Positions 19,660 to 28,084 of a DNA stretch of 57,392 bases are shown here, piece by piece. The notes under the pieces were generated by a model. It made no database searches, was not told the origin of the DNA, and saw only the letters and a list, made by a program, of their open reading frames with translations. Within the stretch, counting starts at the first letter, position 1. Every line of letters starts with the position of its first letter. The translations under genes and the position numbers were made by a program. Origin of the DNA: Neokomagataea thailandica NBRC 106555 (GTDB taxonomy: Bacteria > Pseudomonadota > Alphaproteobacteria > Acetobacterales > Acetobacteraceae); the NCBI RefSeq assembly GCF_001598495.1, contig NZ_BCZB01000011.1, positions 1 through 57,392 on the forward strand, in the 5' to 3' direction.

Positions 19660-21018
19660 ATGGCCAGTAAGCGCAAATTCTTTGGGACAGATGGTATTCG
19701 GGGTAAGGCGAATACCGCTCCGATGACGGTAGAAATTGCTCAGAAACTGGGGCAGGCAGCTGGTTTGTATTTCCGGAGCAATAGCCAGCGTCGTCATAAT
19801 GTTGTCTTAGGGAAAGATACGCGCTTATCGGGCTATATGATTGAATGTGCGTTGGTGGCGGGTTTCTTATCTGCGGGCATGGACGTAACGCTTGTTGGGC
19901 CATTGCCAACGCCTGCGATTGCGATGCTGACGCGTTCGTTGCGGGCGGATGTGGGGGTGATGATTTCGGCCTCACATAATCCGTTTACGGATAACGGCAT
20001 TAAGCTGTTCGGGCCAGATGGTTTTAAACTGTCGGACGAAGCTGAAATCGAAATTGAAACCATGATGGGGCAGGATCTGACGGATCGCTTGGCTGCGCCG
20101 GAAGATGTTGGCCGTGCATCGCGTTTGAACGATGCGGCGGGACGTTACATTGAAAATGCGAAGGCCTCTTTCCCGCGTGGGCTGCGTCTGGATGGTCTGA
20201 AAATCGTGGTTGATTGTGCGCATGGCTCTGCTTACCGCGTGGCGCCGAAGGCTCTGTGGGAGTTGGGCGCTGAGATTGTACGCATTGGCTGTGACCCAGA
20301 TGGTGTAAACATCAATAATGGTGTTGGCTCAACGCATCCTGAAACTTTGTCTGAAGCTGTGCGCGAGCATGACGCGGATGTAGGTATTGCGCTGGATGGT
20401 GATGCGGACCGTTTGCTGATTGTGGATGAGACGGGCGCCGTGGTTGATGGGGACCAGATTTTGGGTCTCATGGCGTTGTCTTGGAAAGAGACGGGGCGCT
20501 TGGCGGGGACATCCGTTGTGGCGACGGTTATGTCTAATCTGGGCTTAGAAAAAGCCTTAGAAGCAAACGGATTGACCTTGCAGCGTACGGCGGTTGGGGA
20601 CCGGTACGTTGTGGAGCGTATGCGTGAGATTGGCGCGAATCTGGGCGGTGAACAATCGGGCCATATGGTGCTGTCTGATTATGCCACGACGGGTGATGGT
20701 TTGATTGCTGCGCTGCAAGTTCTGGCGGTGTGTGTTGAGCAGAAGAAGCCTGCGAGTGAGGTGTGCCGTGTGTTCAAGCCTTATCCACAGCGTTTAGAGA
20801 ATGTGCGTTATACGGGAGACAATCCGCTTCATCGTCCGGAAGTGGAGACACTTCGGGCGCAGGCGGATTCTTGTTTGGCGGGGCGCGGTCGTTTGGTGCT
20901 GCGGGCCAGTGGGACGGAGCCTCTTATTCGTGTGATGGTTGAGGCAGAAGATCAGGCTCTGGTGGATGCGGTGGTAAATGATACTTGTGCGGCTATTCGG
21001 CATCTCACGGCGGGGTAG
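19660..21018 (+). CDS. glmM: Phosphoglucosamine mutase GlmM
   Basis: Converts glucosamine-6-phosphate to glucosamine-1-phosphate on the way to UDP-GlcNAc for peptidoglycan and LPS. The 452 residues hold FFGTDGIRG at the N-terminus and the phosphoserine loop [13 protein letters not shown], with Ser105 as the phosphorylated residue. The metal loop DGDADR is near 247-252, and the sugar-binding EQSGH and phosphate-binding [11 protein letters not shown] close the C-terminal domain. thiD follows 5 bases after the stop codon, so they are probably co-transcribed. Confidence 0.97.
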   Translation: MASKRKFFGTDGIRGKANTAPMTVEIAQKLGQAAGLYFRSNSQRRHNVVLGKDTRLSGYMIECALVAGFLSAGMDVTLVGPLPTPAIAMLTRSLRADVGVMISASHNPFTDNGIKLFGPDGFKLSDEAEIEIETMMGQDLTDRLAAPEDVGRASRLNDAAGRYIENAKASFPRGLRLDGLKIVVDCAHGSAYRVAPKALWELGAEIVRIGCDPDGVNINNGVGSTHPETLSEAVREHDADVGIALDGDADRLLIVDETGAVVDGDQILGLMALSWKETGRLAGTSVVATVMSNLGLEKALEANGLTLQRTAVGDRYVVERMREIGANLGGEQSGHMVLSDYATTGDGLIAALQVLAVCVEQKKPASEVCRVFKPYPQRLENVRYTGDNPLHRPEVETLRAQADSCLAGRGRLVLRASGTEPLIRVMVEAEDQALVDAVVNDTCAAIRHLTAG

Positions 21019-21023
21019 TGTGT

Positions 21024-21860
21024 ATGTTGGGGCGTGTTTTGAGCATTGCGGGCAGTGATTCCGGTGGTGGTGCAGGGATACAGGCTGACCTGAAGGCTAT
21101 TACGGCGTTGGGTGGTTTTGGCATGAGTGCCGTGACCGCATTGACCGCTCAAAATACGTGTGGCGTGTATGGGGTGCATGCTGTGCCAGTAGAGTTTGTG
21201 CGGCAGCAAATCTCCGTTGTTTTGCAGGATATTGGGGCGGATTGCTGTAAAATTGGGATGCTGGGGCAGGCGGCTACAGTGCATGCTGTTGCGGATACGT
21301 TGGTGGCTTATCCGGCTTTACCGTTGGTTCTTGACCCTGTGATGATTGCGACGAGTGGCGCGTCTCTTATGACATCGGAGGGGGTATTGGCTGTGAAGGA
21401 GCGGCTGTTGCCGCGCTGTCAGTTGGTCACGCCGAATATCCCGGAAGCAGAAGTCTTGACCTCTGTAACGATCACGGGTTTGGAGACGATGCGCCGGGCG
21501 GCCCATGTTCTTTTGGCGGATGGCGCTGGGGCTGTTTTGTTAAAGGGAGGGCATTTGCCTGTCAGTGCTGGCGTGGCCTCGGATGAACTGCTGGATGTGC
21601 TGGTTTTGGCGGATGGTACGGAGCATATCTTCCGGCATCCGCGCCTGCAAACGCGTCATACGCATGGTACGGGGTGTACTTTGGCCAGTGCTGTTGCCAC
21701 TGGTGTGGCGCAAGGTGCTGGGTTAGAGGCTGCGGTGCGGCGGGCAATTCGTTACCTGCAAGAGGCATTGCTCACCGCGCCGGGATTGGGGCGAGGGAAT
21801 GGGCCGGTCAATCATGGTGTGAGTATTGCGCCTGCTTGGGCAACATTATCGGATTTATAG
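21024..21860 (+). CDS. thiD: Hydroxymethylpyrimidine (phosphate) kinase ThiD
   Basis: Phosphorylates HMP and HMP-P for thiamine synthesis. The ribokinase-fold protein of 278 residues starts MLGRVLSIAGSDSGGGAG, with the substrate-binding AGSDSGGGAGIQAD. It continues with VLDPVMIATSG and the catalytic, anion-hole region HGTGCTLASAVA. The ATG at 21024 is used; a GTG at 21018 overlapping the glmM stop is possible. Its last 6 bases overlap the end of the convergent ctrA-family gene. Confidence 0.93.
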   Translation: MLGRVLSIAGSDSGGGAGIQADLKAITALGGFGMSAVTALTAQNTCGVYGVHAVPVEFVRQQISVVLQDIGADCCKIGMLGQAATVHAVADTLVAYPALPLVLDPVMIATSGASLMTSEGVLAVKERLLPRCQLVTPNIPEAEVLTSVTITGLETMRRAAHVLLADGAGAVLLKGGHLPVSAGVASDELLDVLVLADGTEHIFRHPRLQTRHTHGTGCTLASAVATGVAQGAGLEAAVRRAIRYLQEALLTAPGLGRGNGPVNHGVSIAPAWATLSDL

Positions 21861-22592
21861 TATTGGGGCAGGCGCGGTGGGAGAGTGCTCAACAGATGTG
21901 GGGAGTGCGGTGGGTGTGCTGGGCTCATCACGAAGGATGTAACCACGGCCCCAGACTGTAGAAATGACGTTGGCGGCATGGGCAGCTTGAAGTTTACGGC
22001 GTAATTTACAGATAAAGACATCAATGATTTTCATTTCGGGTTCATCAATGCCGCCATAGAGGTGGTTTAGGAAGGCATCTTTTGTAAGAACAGAATTCTT
22101 ACGGATAATGAGTAGTTCAAGAATAGCGTATTCTTTTGCCGTTAAAGGAACCATATTTCCGTTAACGGTGACGCTTTTGCTGTTGAGATCAAGTTCGATA
22201 TTGGCAATGCGTAAGCGGGGTTCTGCAAAGCCGCGTGAACGGCGGGTAATGGCTTGTAAGCGGGCGATTAATTCACCAGCGTCATGTGGTTTGGTCAGGT
22301 AATCATCCGCTCCCATAGAGAAAGCGCGGATTTTGGCTTGAGGGCGAACCAGCGTTGAAAGCACCAGGATTGGGGTGCTGATCCGTGCTGCGCGTATGCG
22401 GCGAATGACGTCATATCCTTCAATATCGTGCAGCATGAGTTCGAGCACGACGACGTCGTAGTCATAGTGGCGCAACATCTCAATGGCTTCTTCACCGAGC
22501 ATGGTGTGGTCCACGGTATAGGACGTGGCCCGTAGCGCGTGCGTAAGATGTGTTGCGCTGTTCAGGTTACTCTCAACAAGAAGGATACGCAT
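21855..22592 (-). CDS. ctrA: CtrA-family response regulator with Glu in place of the phosphoacceptor Asp
   Basis: The 245-residue protein matches the alphaproteobacterial master regulator CtrA along its length. The receiver is at 1-115 and the winged-helix DNA-binding domain at about 130-230, where LTAKEYAILELL, FLNHLYGG, KIIDVFICKLRRKL and VWGRGY are almost as in Caulobacter. The receiver is altered. The phosphoacceptor position reads VVVLELMLHD with Glu51, and the usual acidic pair after strand 1 is replaced by Ser8-Asn9, leaving Glu7. The conserved Ser/Thr (VLST) and Lys (LTKP) remain. Such a protein should not accept phosphate and may be permanently active. It diverges from fliI, a plausible target. 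Confidence 0.9.
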   Translation of the reverse strand: MRILLVESNLNSATHLTHALRATSYTVDHTMLGEEAIEMLRHYDYDVVVLELMLHDIEGYDVIRRIRAARISTPILVLSTLVRPQAKIRAFSMGADDYLTKPHDAGELIARLQAITRRSRGFAEPRLRIANIELDLNSKSVTVNGNMVPLTAKEYAILELLIIRKNSVLTKDAFLNHLYGGIDEPEMKIIDVFICKLRRKLQAAHAANVISTVWGRGYILRDEPSTPTALPTSVEHSPTAPAPIL

Positions 22593-22773
22593 TTCGTCAG
22601 CTCCTGCTTTGGTAAGGAGTTGTTTACTACCTAAGGTTGTATTTGTCGATAAAATAAACCTGAAAGACGCAAATTTTTCATAATTCAGCGTTATTTTTGT
22701 ATTTGTTCACCTTTTGTTAGGTGTTTTGGACTGAAGATTTTGCCAAGAAAACCATTTAAAAGCATGATTTATA
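22593..22773. promoter_or_regulatory. Divergent ctrA / fliI regulatory region
   Basis: This AT-rich 181-bp gap drives ctrA leftward and fliI rightward. I looked for the CtrA site TTAA-N7-TTAA and found only a near match, TTAA followed 8 bases later by TTTA, at about 22756-22771. No GANTC methylation site was seen. AAGGAG about 20 bases upstream of the ctrA ATG is slightly far; CAGGAG at about 10 bases is the likelier ribosome site. Confidence 0.4.
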
Positions 22774-24126
22774 ATGAAAAATAGTATTTTTCAGGAAATT
22801 CGCGAGAGAGTTTCTATATGTCATCCAGATCGAGCTGCGGGGCGTGTAAAAAACATCTCTGGGTTGTGTATGAGTATTCAAGGGGTCGAATCACTTTTAT
22901 CTATCGGTGACCGTTTATCGGTTGAGGCGCGCTCTGGCGAAAAAATACAATCTGAAGTTGTTGGGTTTTGGGAGGGGCATGTCAGAACGATGGCTTTTGG
23001 CGCGTTAGATGGGATTGGCCCGGGGTGTGAGGCCTCCTTACCGTTATCGGGTATGCCGGGGGCGGCATTATCAGTGAATGCAGGTTGGCTGGGTCGTGTT
23101 GTGAACCCTTTGGGTGTGCCTATGGATGGGAAAGGGGCATTACCTGCCGGGGGGAAGCGACAAGACATTAAGGCTGCGCCTCCGAATGCGGCTGAGCGTG
23201 CGCGCTTAGGGGAGCGGCTGACGTTGGGGGTGCGGGCGCTTGATGCTTTTGTGACGGCTCGGAAGGGGCAGCGCTTAGGGCTTTTTGCGGGTTCGGGGGT
23301 AGGGAAGTCTTCTTTGCTGTCGATGTTGGTGCGTGGCACGGCCTGTGATGTTGCCGTGATTGCTTTGGTGGGGGAGCGCGGGCGTGAGGTCCGTGAATTT
23401 ATTGAGGATGACCTTGGGCCAGAAGGGTTGGCGCGGAGTGTTGTGGTGGTGGCTACATCCGATATGCCGCCATTGATGCGGCGTGACGCGGCGACCTCCG
23501 CCATGGCAATTGCCGAATACTTTCGTGACCAAGGGCGGTCTGTTTTGCTGCTGATGGATAGTGTGACGCGCTATTGCATGGCGTTGCGCGAGATTGGTTT
23601 ATCCGCAGGGGAGCCGCCTGCCACGCGGGGGTATCCGCCCTCTGTGTTTGCAGAATTGCCAAAACTTTTGGAGCGGGCAGGGCCGGGTTATGCGGGGCAG
23701 GGCATGATTACCGCTTTATTTACTGTTTTGGTGGAGGGTGATGATCATAACGAGCCGGTTGCTGATGCGGTGCGTGGTATTTTGGATGGTCATGTGATGT
23801 TAGATCGGCGGATTGGTGAGCAGGGGCGGTACCCGGCGATTGATGTTTCGAAATCGTTGTCGAGAGCGGCTTCGGGCTGTTTATCGGCTCGGGATGCTGG
23901 GCTTGTGAAAAAAGCACGTTCTATTATGGCGCGCTATGAACGGATGGCTGATATGATTCGGCTGGGGGCTTATAAGGCGGGATCTGAGCCTGAAACGGAT
24001 GAGGCGATCCGCTTAATGCCTGCTTTGACAGCATTTTTGACGCAAGGAAAACAGGAGCCTGTAGATGAGGGTGGGCATGATGTTTTTACGCGTTTGGCAA
24101 TGATTTTAGGTGATGTGAGCGAGTGA
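22774..24126 (+). CDS. fliI: Flagellar export ATPase FliI
   Basis: Cytoplasmic ATPase that energises type III export of flagellar subunits. It has the F1-beta-like fold in 450 residues: Walker A AGSGVGKS (172-179), the catalytic VGERGREVREF segment, the Walker B LLLMDSVTR, and the RGYPPSVFAELPKLLERAG block that separates FliI from ATP synthase beta. The ATG at 22774 has no obvious ribosome site, so translation might be weak or start later (for example Met33). fliJ follows 4 bases downstream. No other flagellar genes are in the window. Confidence 0.93.
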   Translation: MKNSIFQEIRERVSICHPDRAAGRVKNISGLCMSIQGVESLLSIGDRLSVEARSGEKIQSEVVGFWEGHVRTMAFGALDGIGPGCEASLPLSGMPGAALSVNAGWLGRVVNPLGVPMDGKGALPAGGKRQDIKAAPPNAAERARLGERLTLGVRALDAFVTARKGQRLGLFAGSGVGKSSLLSMLVRGTACDVAVIALVGERGREVREFIEDDLGPEGLARSVVVVATSDMPPLMRRDAATSAMAIAEYFRDQGRSVLLLMDSVTRYCMALREIGLSAGEPPATRGYPPSVFAELPKLLERAGPGYAGQGMITALFTVLVEGDDHNEPVADAVRGILDGHVMLDRRIGEQGRYPAIDVSKSLSRAASGCLSARDAGLVKKARSIMARYERMADMIRLGAYKAGSEPETDEAIRLMPALTAFLTQGKQEPVDEGGHDVFTRLAMILGDVSE

Positions 24127-24130
24127 AGTG

Positions 24131-24556
24131 ATGGAACAGGCGAGCCTTAATGCGCTGTATGGCTTGCGCAAACATGAATTAGCCATGGTGGAGCAAGCAT
24201 TTCAGCAGGTGATTCAGCATGAGCAAGAGGCTGAGAGTGCTTTAGTCAGTGCGCAGCAAAGAATTGTGACGGAGCGTAGCGTTGCGCTGAATGCTCAGTC
24301 AGATGACCGTGCTGTTGAGGCGTTTGGGGCATGGCTGCCTTTGGGACAAAAAGCCGTGCAAGATGCGGATGCATATCGTCAGAAGGTGGCAGTTGATCGT
24401 GATTGTGTGCGGGCGGCTTTGCTTGAGGCGCGCGCGGCGCTGCATGTTGTGGAGCATATGCAGGAAAGTATAAAGGACGAGCAAAAGCGCAAGGAGCAGC
24501 GTGCAGAGCAATTATTGCTGGATGAATGCGCCATGCGGCCTGATGGGCTTTTGTGA
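24131..24556 (+). CDS. fliJ: FliJ-like flagellar export chaperone
   Basis: A 141-residue, almost entirely helical, Gln/Glu/Ala-rich protein directly after fliI. The pattern of an N-terminal LNALYGLRKHELAMVEQAF helix and a C-terminal KDEQKRKEQRAEQLLLDE helix is that of the FliJ antiparallel coiled coil, which docks into the FliI ring and escorts chaperones. Sequence identity in this family is low, so the name rests on position plus coiled-coil character. I start at the ATG at 24131; a GTG one codon earlier is equally possible. Confidence 0.8.
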   Translation: MEQASLNALYGLRKHELAMVEQAFQQVIQHEQEAESALVSAQQRIVTERSVALNAQSDDRAVEAFGAWLPLGQKAVQDADAYRQKVAVDRDCVRAALLEARAALHVVEHMQESIKDEQKRKEQRAEQLLLDECAMRPDGLL

Positions 24557-24589
24557 GGAAGCCCCCTAGGAATAGTGTGAGGGGGATTG

Positions 24590-24697
24590 TGCCAGATAAT
24601 GATGCGCTGGAGGGGCCTGCCGGGAACCCCTCATAGCGATCCCGGCTCCGAAGAGTCGGTCCTACGGCAGGCAGATTATCACCGTGTCACAGCGCAC
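24590..24697 (-). ncRNA. Putative small RNA, tandem unit A (novel)
   Basis: This unit and the next are homologous. On the minus strand the RNA would begin near 24697 with GTGCGCTG (24697-24690), which pairs with CAGCGCAT (24609-24602) as a closing stem. Inside is a second stem GCCTGCCG/CGGCAGGC (24665-24672 with 24615-24622) and an apical hairpin at 24642-24659 with a 4-base loop. Conserved loop segments are TGACACGG after the closing stem and ATGAGGGGTT before the inner stem closes. The 3' end is not defined; a CCCCCT/AGGGGG stem at about 24562-24584 is a candidate. The class is unknown. It lies between convergent fliJ and gltA. Confidence 0.5.
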
Positions 24698-24705
24698 GGA
24701 GAGGA

Positions 24706-24734
24706 TTCTTACGGTATTTTAAAAGGGGTTTCTA
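24706..24734 (-). promoter_or_regulatory. Candidate promoter of small-RNA unit A
   Basis: Read on the minus strand, TAGAAA (24734-24729) and TAAGAA (24711-24706) are 17 bases apart. The -35 and spacing are the same as in the promoter of unit B, with which it aligns. The -10 is poorer, so this unit may be weaker. Confidence 0.4.
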
Positions 24735-24738
24735 TTAT

Positions 24739-24860
24739 AAAAATTGAGAGAGTGGTGATGGCGTACTGGCCGGGCCTCACAGTAACCCGGCATGGCACTC
24801 CCCTTCGAAACCGAGGGGTGTTACGGCTGTGAGAATTACACCGTGTCACAGCACGCCACC
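24739..24860 (-). ncRNA. Putative small RNA, tandem unit B (novel)
   Basis: On the minus strand this unit would start at about 24860, seven positions from a TATAAT box. Its first bases GGTG-GCGTGCTG pair with CAGTACGC-CAT-CACC (24768-24754), a 12-bp closing stem with one 3-base bulge. A second stem CTCACAG/CTGTGAG (24827-24833 with 24776-24782) and an apical hairpin (24800-24818) follow. The transcript would end after the closing stem in CAATTTTTATAA (T-run 24743-24739), about 122 bases in all. Stems differ from unit A by paired changes while loop sequences (TGACACGGTG, GGGTT) are kept, a sign of selected RNA structure. Confidence 0.58.
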
Positions 24861-24866
24861 TGCTAC

Positions 24867-24895
24867 ATTATAACGTATAAAGAAAAGAGTTTCTA
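24867..24895 (-). promoter_or_regulatory. Candidate promoter of small-RNA unit B
   Basis: Read on the minus strand, TAGAAA (24895-24890) and a perfect TATAAT (24872-24867) are 17 bases apart, about 36 bases beyond the gltA stop codon. This implies that the RNA has its own promoter rather than being only gltA 3' UTR. Confidence 0.55.
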
Positions 24896-24930
24896 TAGTG
24901 CAGTCGTAGAGACACGTCCTGAACGGGGAG

Positions 24931-26226
24931 TTAACCTCGTTCTTCTATTGGGGTGAAGTTGCGTTGTTCTGATCCGGTATAGAGTTGGCGTGGGCGGAAG
25001 ATACGGGCGGCGGGGTCATTGAGCATTTCGTTCCATTGGCTGACCCAGCCTGCTGTACGTGCGACAGCAAAGAGAACGGTGAACATATTAGTGGGGATGC
25101 CGAGCGCCTTTAAAATCAGTCCGGAGTAGAAGTCCACATTTGGGTAGAGGCGACGTTGGATGAAATAGTCATCTGACAGTGCAATATGCTCAAGCTCCAT
25201 GGCGAGGTCGAGCAGAGGGTCACGCTCTAGGCCGAGTTCCGCGATGACTTCATGGCAGGTTTCCTGCATGATTTTCGCGCGGGGATCAAAATTGCGGTAA
25301 ACCCGGTGCCCGAAGCCCATGAGGCGTACGCCGCTTTCACGGCTTTTGACTTTTTCAAGGAAGGCGGGAATGTCTTCACGCGTACCGATGCTTTCGAGCA
25401 TGGCGAGCACGGCTTCATTGGCTCCGCCATGTGCGGGTCCCCACAGAGCGGCAATTCCGGCGGAGATGCAGGCATAAGGGTTGGAGCCGGTTGATCCAAC
25501 AATACGGACGGTGGTGGTGGATGCGTTTTGCTCATGGTCAGCATGGAGCAAGAAAATACGGTCCATAGCACGGGCTAGGACAGGGTTTACTTTGTAATGA
25601 TTGCCGGGACGCGCGAACAGCATGTTGAGGAAGTTGGCAGAAAAGGAGAGTTTTTCGTCCGGATAGACGAAAGGTTCACCGATGGAGTATTTGTATGCCC
25701 ATGCCGCAATGGTAGGGACTTTTGCAATGAGGCGGCGGGTTGAGAGGTCACGGTCTTGTGGGTTTGCAATATCGAGGCCGTCATGATGGAACGCGGAGAG
25801 TGCCGCGACCGTGCCGCATAAAATGGCCATAGGGTGAGCATCACGGCGGAAGCCGTTGAAGAAGTTACGGACCTGTTCGTTTAAGTAACGGTGCTTCGCC
25901 ATGTCTTTTAAAAAGGCATCGGACTCTGCTTGTGTTGGCAGGTGACCATAGATCAGAAGAAACGCTGTTTCCATATAGGTGGAGTGTTCAGCGAGGTCTT
26001 CGATGGCGTAGCCGCGATGCAGCAAGGTCCCTTTATCGCCGTCAATATAGGTGATGGAACTGGTGCAGGTGGCTGTAGCGATGAGGCCGGGGTCGAATGC
26101 GAAAACGCCAAACTCACGGGGGACGCTGCGTGTATCGACCACGTCCGGGCCGACGGTGCCGCTTAGGACGGGGAGGTCCCGCGTCTTGTTATGGGCGCTG
26201 AGGGAAGCGGATGAAGTTTTAGGCAT
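24931..26226 (-). CDS. gltA: Type I citrate synthase (AarA-type)
   Basis: Condenses acetyl-CoA with oxaloacetate to enter the citric acid cycle. The 431-residue protein has all catalytic residues: His266 in GPAHGGANE, His307 in GFGHRVY and Asp365 in NVDFYSG. The FDPRAKIM substrate loop and the N-terminal beta domain of the hexameric Gram-negative type are also present. In Acetobacter the corresponding gene was described as aarA because its loss affects acetic acid resistance; that role here is inference. GGTGG lies before the ATG. The next gene on this strand is the pair of small-RNA units. Confidence 0.96.
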   Translation of the reverse strand: MPKTSSASLSAHNKTRDLPVLSGTVGPDVVDTRSVPREFGVFAFDPGLIATATCTSSITYIDGDKGTLLHRGYAIEDLAEHSTYMETAFLLIYGHLPTQAESDAFLKDMAKHRYLNEQVRNFFNGFRRDAHPMAILCGTVAALSAFHHDGLDIANPQDRDLSTRRLIAKVPTIAAWAYKYSIGEPFVYPDEKLSFSANFLNMLFARPGNHYKVNPVLARAMDRIFLLHADHEQNASTTTVRIVGSTGSNPYACISAGIAALWGPAHGGANEAVLAMLESIGTREDIPAFLEKVKSRESGVRLMGFGHRVYRNFDPRAKIMQETCHEVIAELGLERDPLLDLAMELEHIALSDDYFIQRRLYPNVDFYSGLILKALGIPTNMFTVLFAVARTAGWVSQWNEMLNDPAARIFRPRQLYTGSEQRNFTPIEERG

Positions 26227-26392
26227 GGCACCACCGAGCAGACATAAACACAGAAAGACCCGGGGGAATGTTTCTTCGTAATGCGCGGGGCTGTCTCGAA
26301 AAGAAAATATTCACCGGGTGAAACGAGTTACTGTCTTCATACCGTGAAGAAGGGTGGAAAGGCCAGAGCCCTTGTGTGACATGTCTATGGTG

Positions 26393-26929
26393 TTATGCGC
26401 TATGGGCGCTCAGAAAAGACATAAGAGAGGGGCGCAGAGCGTACCATGTTTCTTGTGTGGAAAAGAGTGACAGGCTGGACGGGGGATACCCTGCCATGAG
26501 GATTTCGCTGGCGCTGTCCGGGAGGGTTGCGCCGCAGAGTGTGTGTACGAGTGAACTGATGGCCGGGTTGTGCCCGATGAGCATGAGGGTTGAGATGGGT
26601 TCCTCAACCGTTTGGATCGTATCGAGTAAATGCTGATCTGTTGCGCTGTAGAGGCTGTCTGCAAAGGCGATGGGAGGGTGGTGTATGGCGCTATGCTGAA
26701 GTGCAATTTCGGCAGTTTGTCGTGTACGGGTGGAGGGGCTGCATATGATGCGCGCACGATGGTCGGACCAGTTGAGCGCGTGGTGTGAGGATAGCGCGTT
26801 GAGTGTTGCGCCCGTTTGGGTTGCCTGTTGGATTCCGCGTGCGGTGAGTGCACGGGCACGGTCTCCTTCTTCTGTTTGGGCGTAAGGGCCTGCTTCAGCG
26901 TGGCGGAGAAGAAGGAGATGCCGGATCAT
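26393..26929 (-). CDS. sixA: SixA-like phosphohistidine phosphatase
   Basis: Small histidine-phosphatase-superfamily protein of 178 residues. LLLLRHAEAG at 5-14 carries the nucleophilic His10, and the second catalytic His is in LIGHNPAI near 120. The absence of the extra helical insert of phosphoglycerate mutases points to the SixA subgroup, which removes phosphate from histidine in phosphorelay or phosphotransferase proteins. The substrate here is unknown. It overlaps the preceding chorismate mutase gene by ATGA, so the two are coupled. Confidence 0.85.
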   Translation of the reverse strand: MIRHLLLLRHAEAGPYAQTEEGDRARALTARGIQQATQTGATLNALSSHHALNWSDHRARIICSPSTRTRQTAEIALQHSAIHHPPIAFADSLYSATDQHLLDTIQTVEEPISTLMLIGHNPAISSLVHTLCGATLPDSASEILMAGYPPSSLSLFSTQETWYALRPSLMSFLSAHSA

Positions 26930-27252
26930 GTGTTGGGCTTTGCTGGCGTGTTGCTTTGGGCCGCAATGGCTTCGTGATGGCGGATGACTTCTTTGACGAC
27001 AAAGGCGAGAAATTTTTCAGCAAAATTGGGATCAAGATGCGCGTTATGCGCGAGTTCACGTAGGCGCGTAATTTGGCGGGCTTCACGGGCAGGATCAGCA
27101 GCAGGGAATGACGCGCGGGCTTTGAGCTCACCGACGGCCTGAGTGCAGCGGAAGCGTTCGGCCAGCATGTGGATGAGAGCGGCGTCGATATTATCAATGC
27201 TGGCGCGTAGGGTTTCGAGTTCGGCCAAGGCTGGGTTGCGGTCTGTGGTCAT
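26926..27252 (-). CDS. Chorismate mutase (AroQ class, monofunctional)
   Basis: All-helical chorismate mutase of 108 residues, converting chorismate to prephenate for Phe/Tyr synthesis. ETLRASIDNIDAALIHMLAERF matches helix 1 with its catalytic Arg (ELETLRASID). The LKARA and REARQITRLRELA segments follow, as in AroQ domains. I start at the ATG at 27252, with GGAGG 9 bases upstream. The frame is open to 27411 but that part is inside or just after the upstream phosphatase gene. No fused prephenate dehydratase domain is present. Confidence 0.9.
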   Translation of the reverse strand: MTTDRNPALAELETLRASIDNIDAALIHMLAERFRCTQAVGELKARASFPAADPAREARQITRLRELAHNAHLDPNFAEKFLAFVVKEVIRHHEAIAAQSNTPAKPNT

Positions 27253-27274
27253 GAAGTGGGGCCTCCGGCAAAAA

Positions 27275-28009
27275 TTAGGGTGAGTTGAGGTCAATCCAAG
27301 CGAGGTGTCCGCCTTTTCCGGCACCAAGATCTGTGAAGATGGCCGTGCCGCCAAGGCGTCCGGTGCGGTGCCATGGGCGGCCATCGGTGGAGCGGCGGTC
27401 ATGCCCGACATAAACAGTCATGCCTGCGGGAATACGGTTAATCCATGTCAGGCGGCGTTCTGGGTAGCCATCAGGCTGAAGGCGGCCTGTGGTTTCACCA
27501 AAAAGGGCACGGGAGAGTGGGGCGGACATATCGCCCAATCCCGGTGGTGGGGGTTCCATGAGCATGGCGGTATGAAAGCCCCCATGGACGAAGAGTGAAC
27601 GGCCAAAGCGTACCCATGCCGGGGCGGCAGCAATGGCGTTGTAGGTCTGTTCACGCAACGTCGCGTTTTCGGGGCGGCTGAAGGCTTGGAGGGTATCTTC
27701 CAGCGGTGGATCACGGCGGAGGCGGCGCCCTTCTAAGGCGCGGCCCAGTTTTCGGTCATGATTGCCGAGGATAAAGAGGCCGCGCTGTTGTTCCAATAAA
27801 TCCAGCATCAGTTCCATGACGCCGACACTATCGGGGCCGTGATCAACGAGGTCCCCTAATTGCAGAACAAACCGATCTGTACGCGCGGCGTGTTGAAAAG
27901 CGTTGAGATCACCATGCACGTCTCCCACCACGCGAATCCCATGATCTTGGATTCGAGCGAGAGCTTCGGGGGTGAAGGGCAGGGTGTCGAAAATGATGGG
28001 CTCTTTCAT
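27275..28009 (-). CDS. Metallophosphoesterase (PPP-family serine/threonine phosphatase-like)
   Basis: Contains the full metallophosphoesterase motif set in 244 residues: GDVHGD (29-34), GDLVDHG (52-58), GNHD (82-85), VHGG near 139 and VGHD near 203. This resembles bacterial PrpA/PrpE-type enzymes, which act on phosphoproteins or on diadenosine tetraphosphate; sequence alone does not decide between them. It starts a three-gene run with chorismate mutase and the SixA-like phosphatase, the gap to the former being 22 bases. Confidence 0.82.
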   Translation of the reverse strand: MKEPIIFDTLPFTPEALARIQDHGIRVVGDVHGDLNAFQHAARTDRFVLQLGDLVDHGPDSVGVMELMLDLLEQQRGLFILGNHDRKLGRALEGRRLRRDPPLEDTLQAFSRPENATLREQTYNAIAAAPAWVRFGRSLFVHGGFHTAMLMEPPPPGLGDMSAPLSRALFGETTGRLQPDGYPERRLTWINRIPAGMTVYVGHDRRSTDGRPWHRTGRLGGTAIFTDLGAGKGGHLAWIDLNSP

Positions 28010-28084
28010 GGTTAAGTGAGTATCAAAGGACTTAAACGCAGCAGCGTCAAATTTCGATGCGGAAAATGACGTTGTGGCAGAAGA

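Noticed and set aside
22756-22772. CtrA binding site in the ctrA-fliI gap
   Set aside because: TTAA is followed by TTTA at a spacing of 8, so both sequence and spacing miss the TTAA-N7-TTAA consensus.
24590-24860. Known tandem riboswitch (glycine type) or two-piece tmRNA
   Set aside because: Conserved glycine-aptamer and tmRNA tag or acceptor sequences are missing, and no gene lies downstream in the same direction to be controlled.
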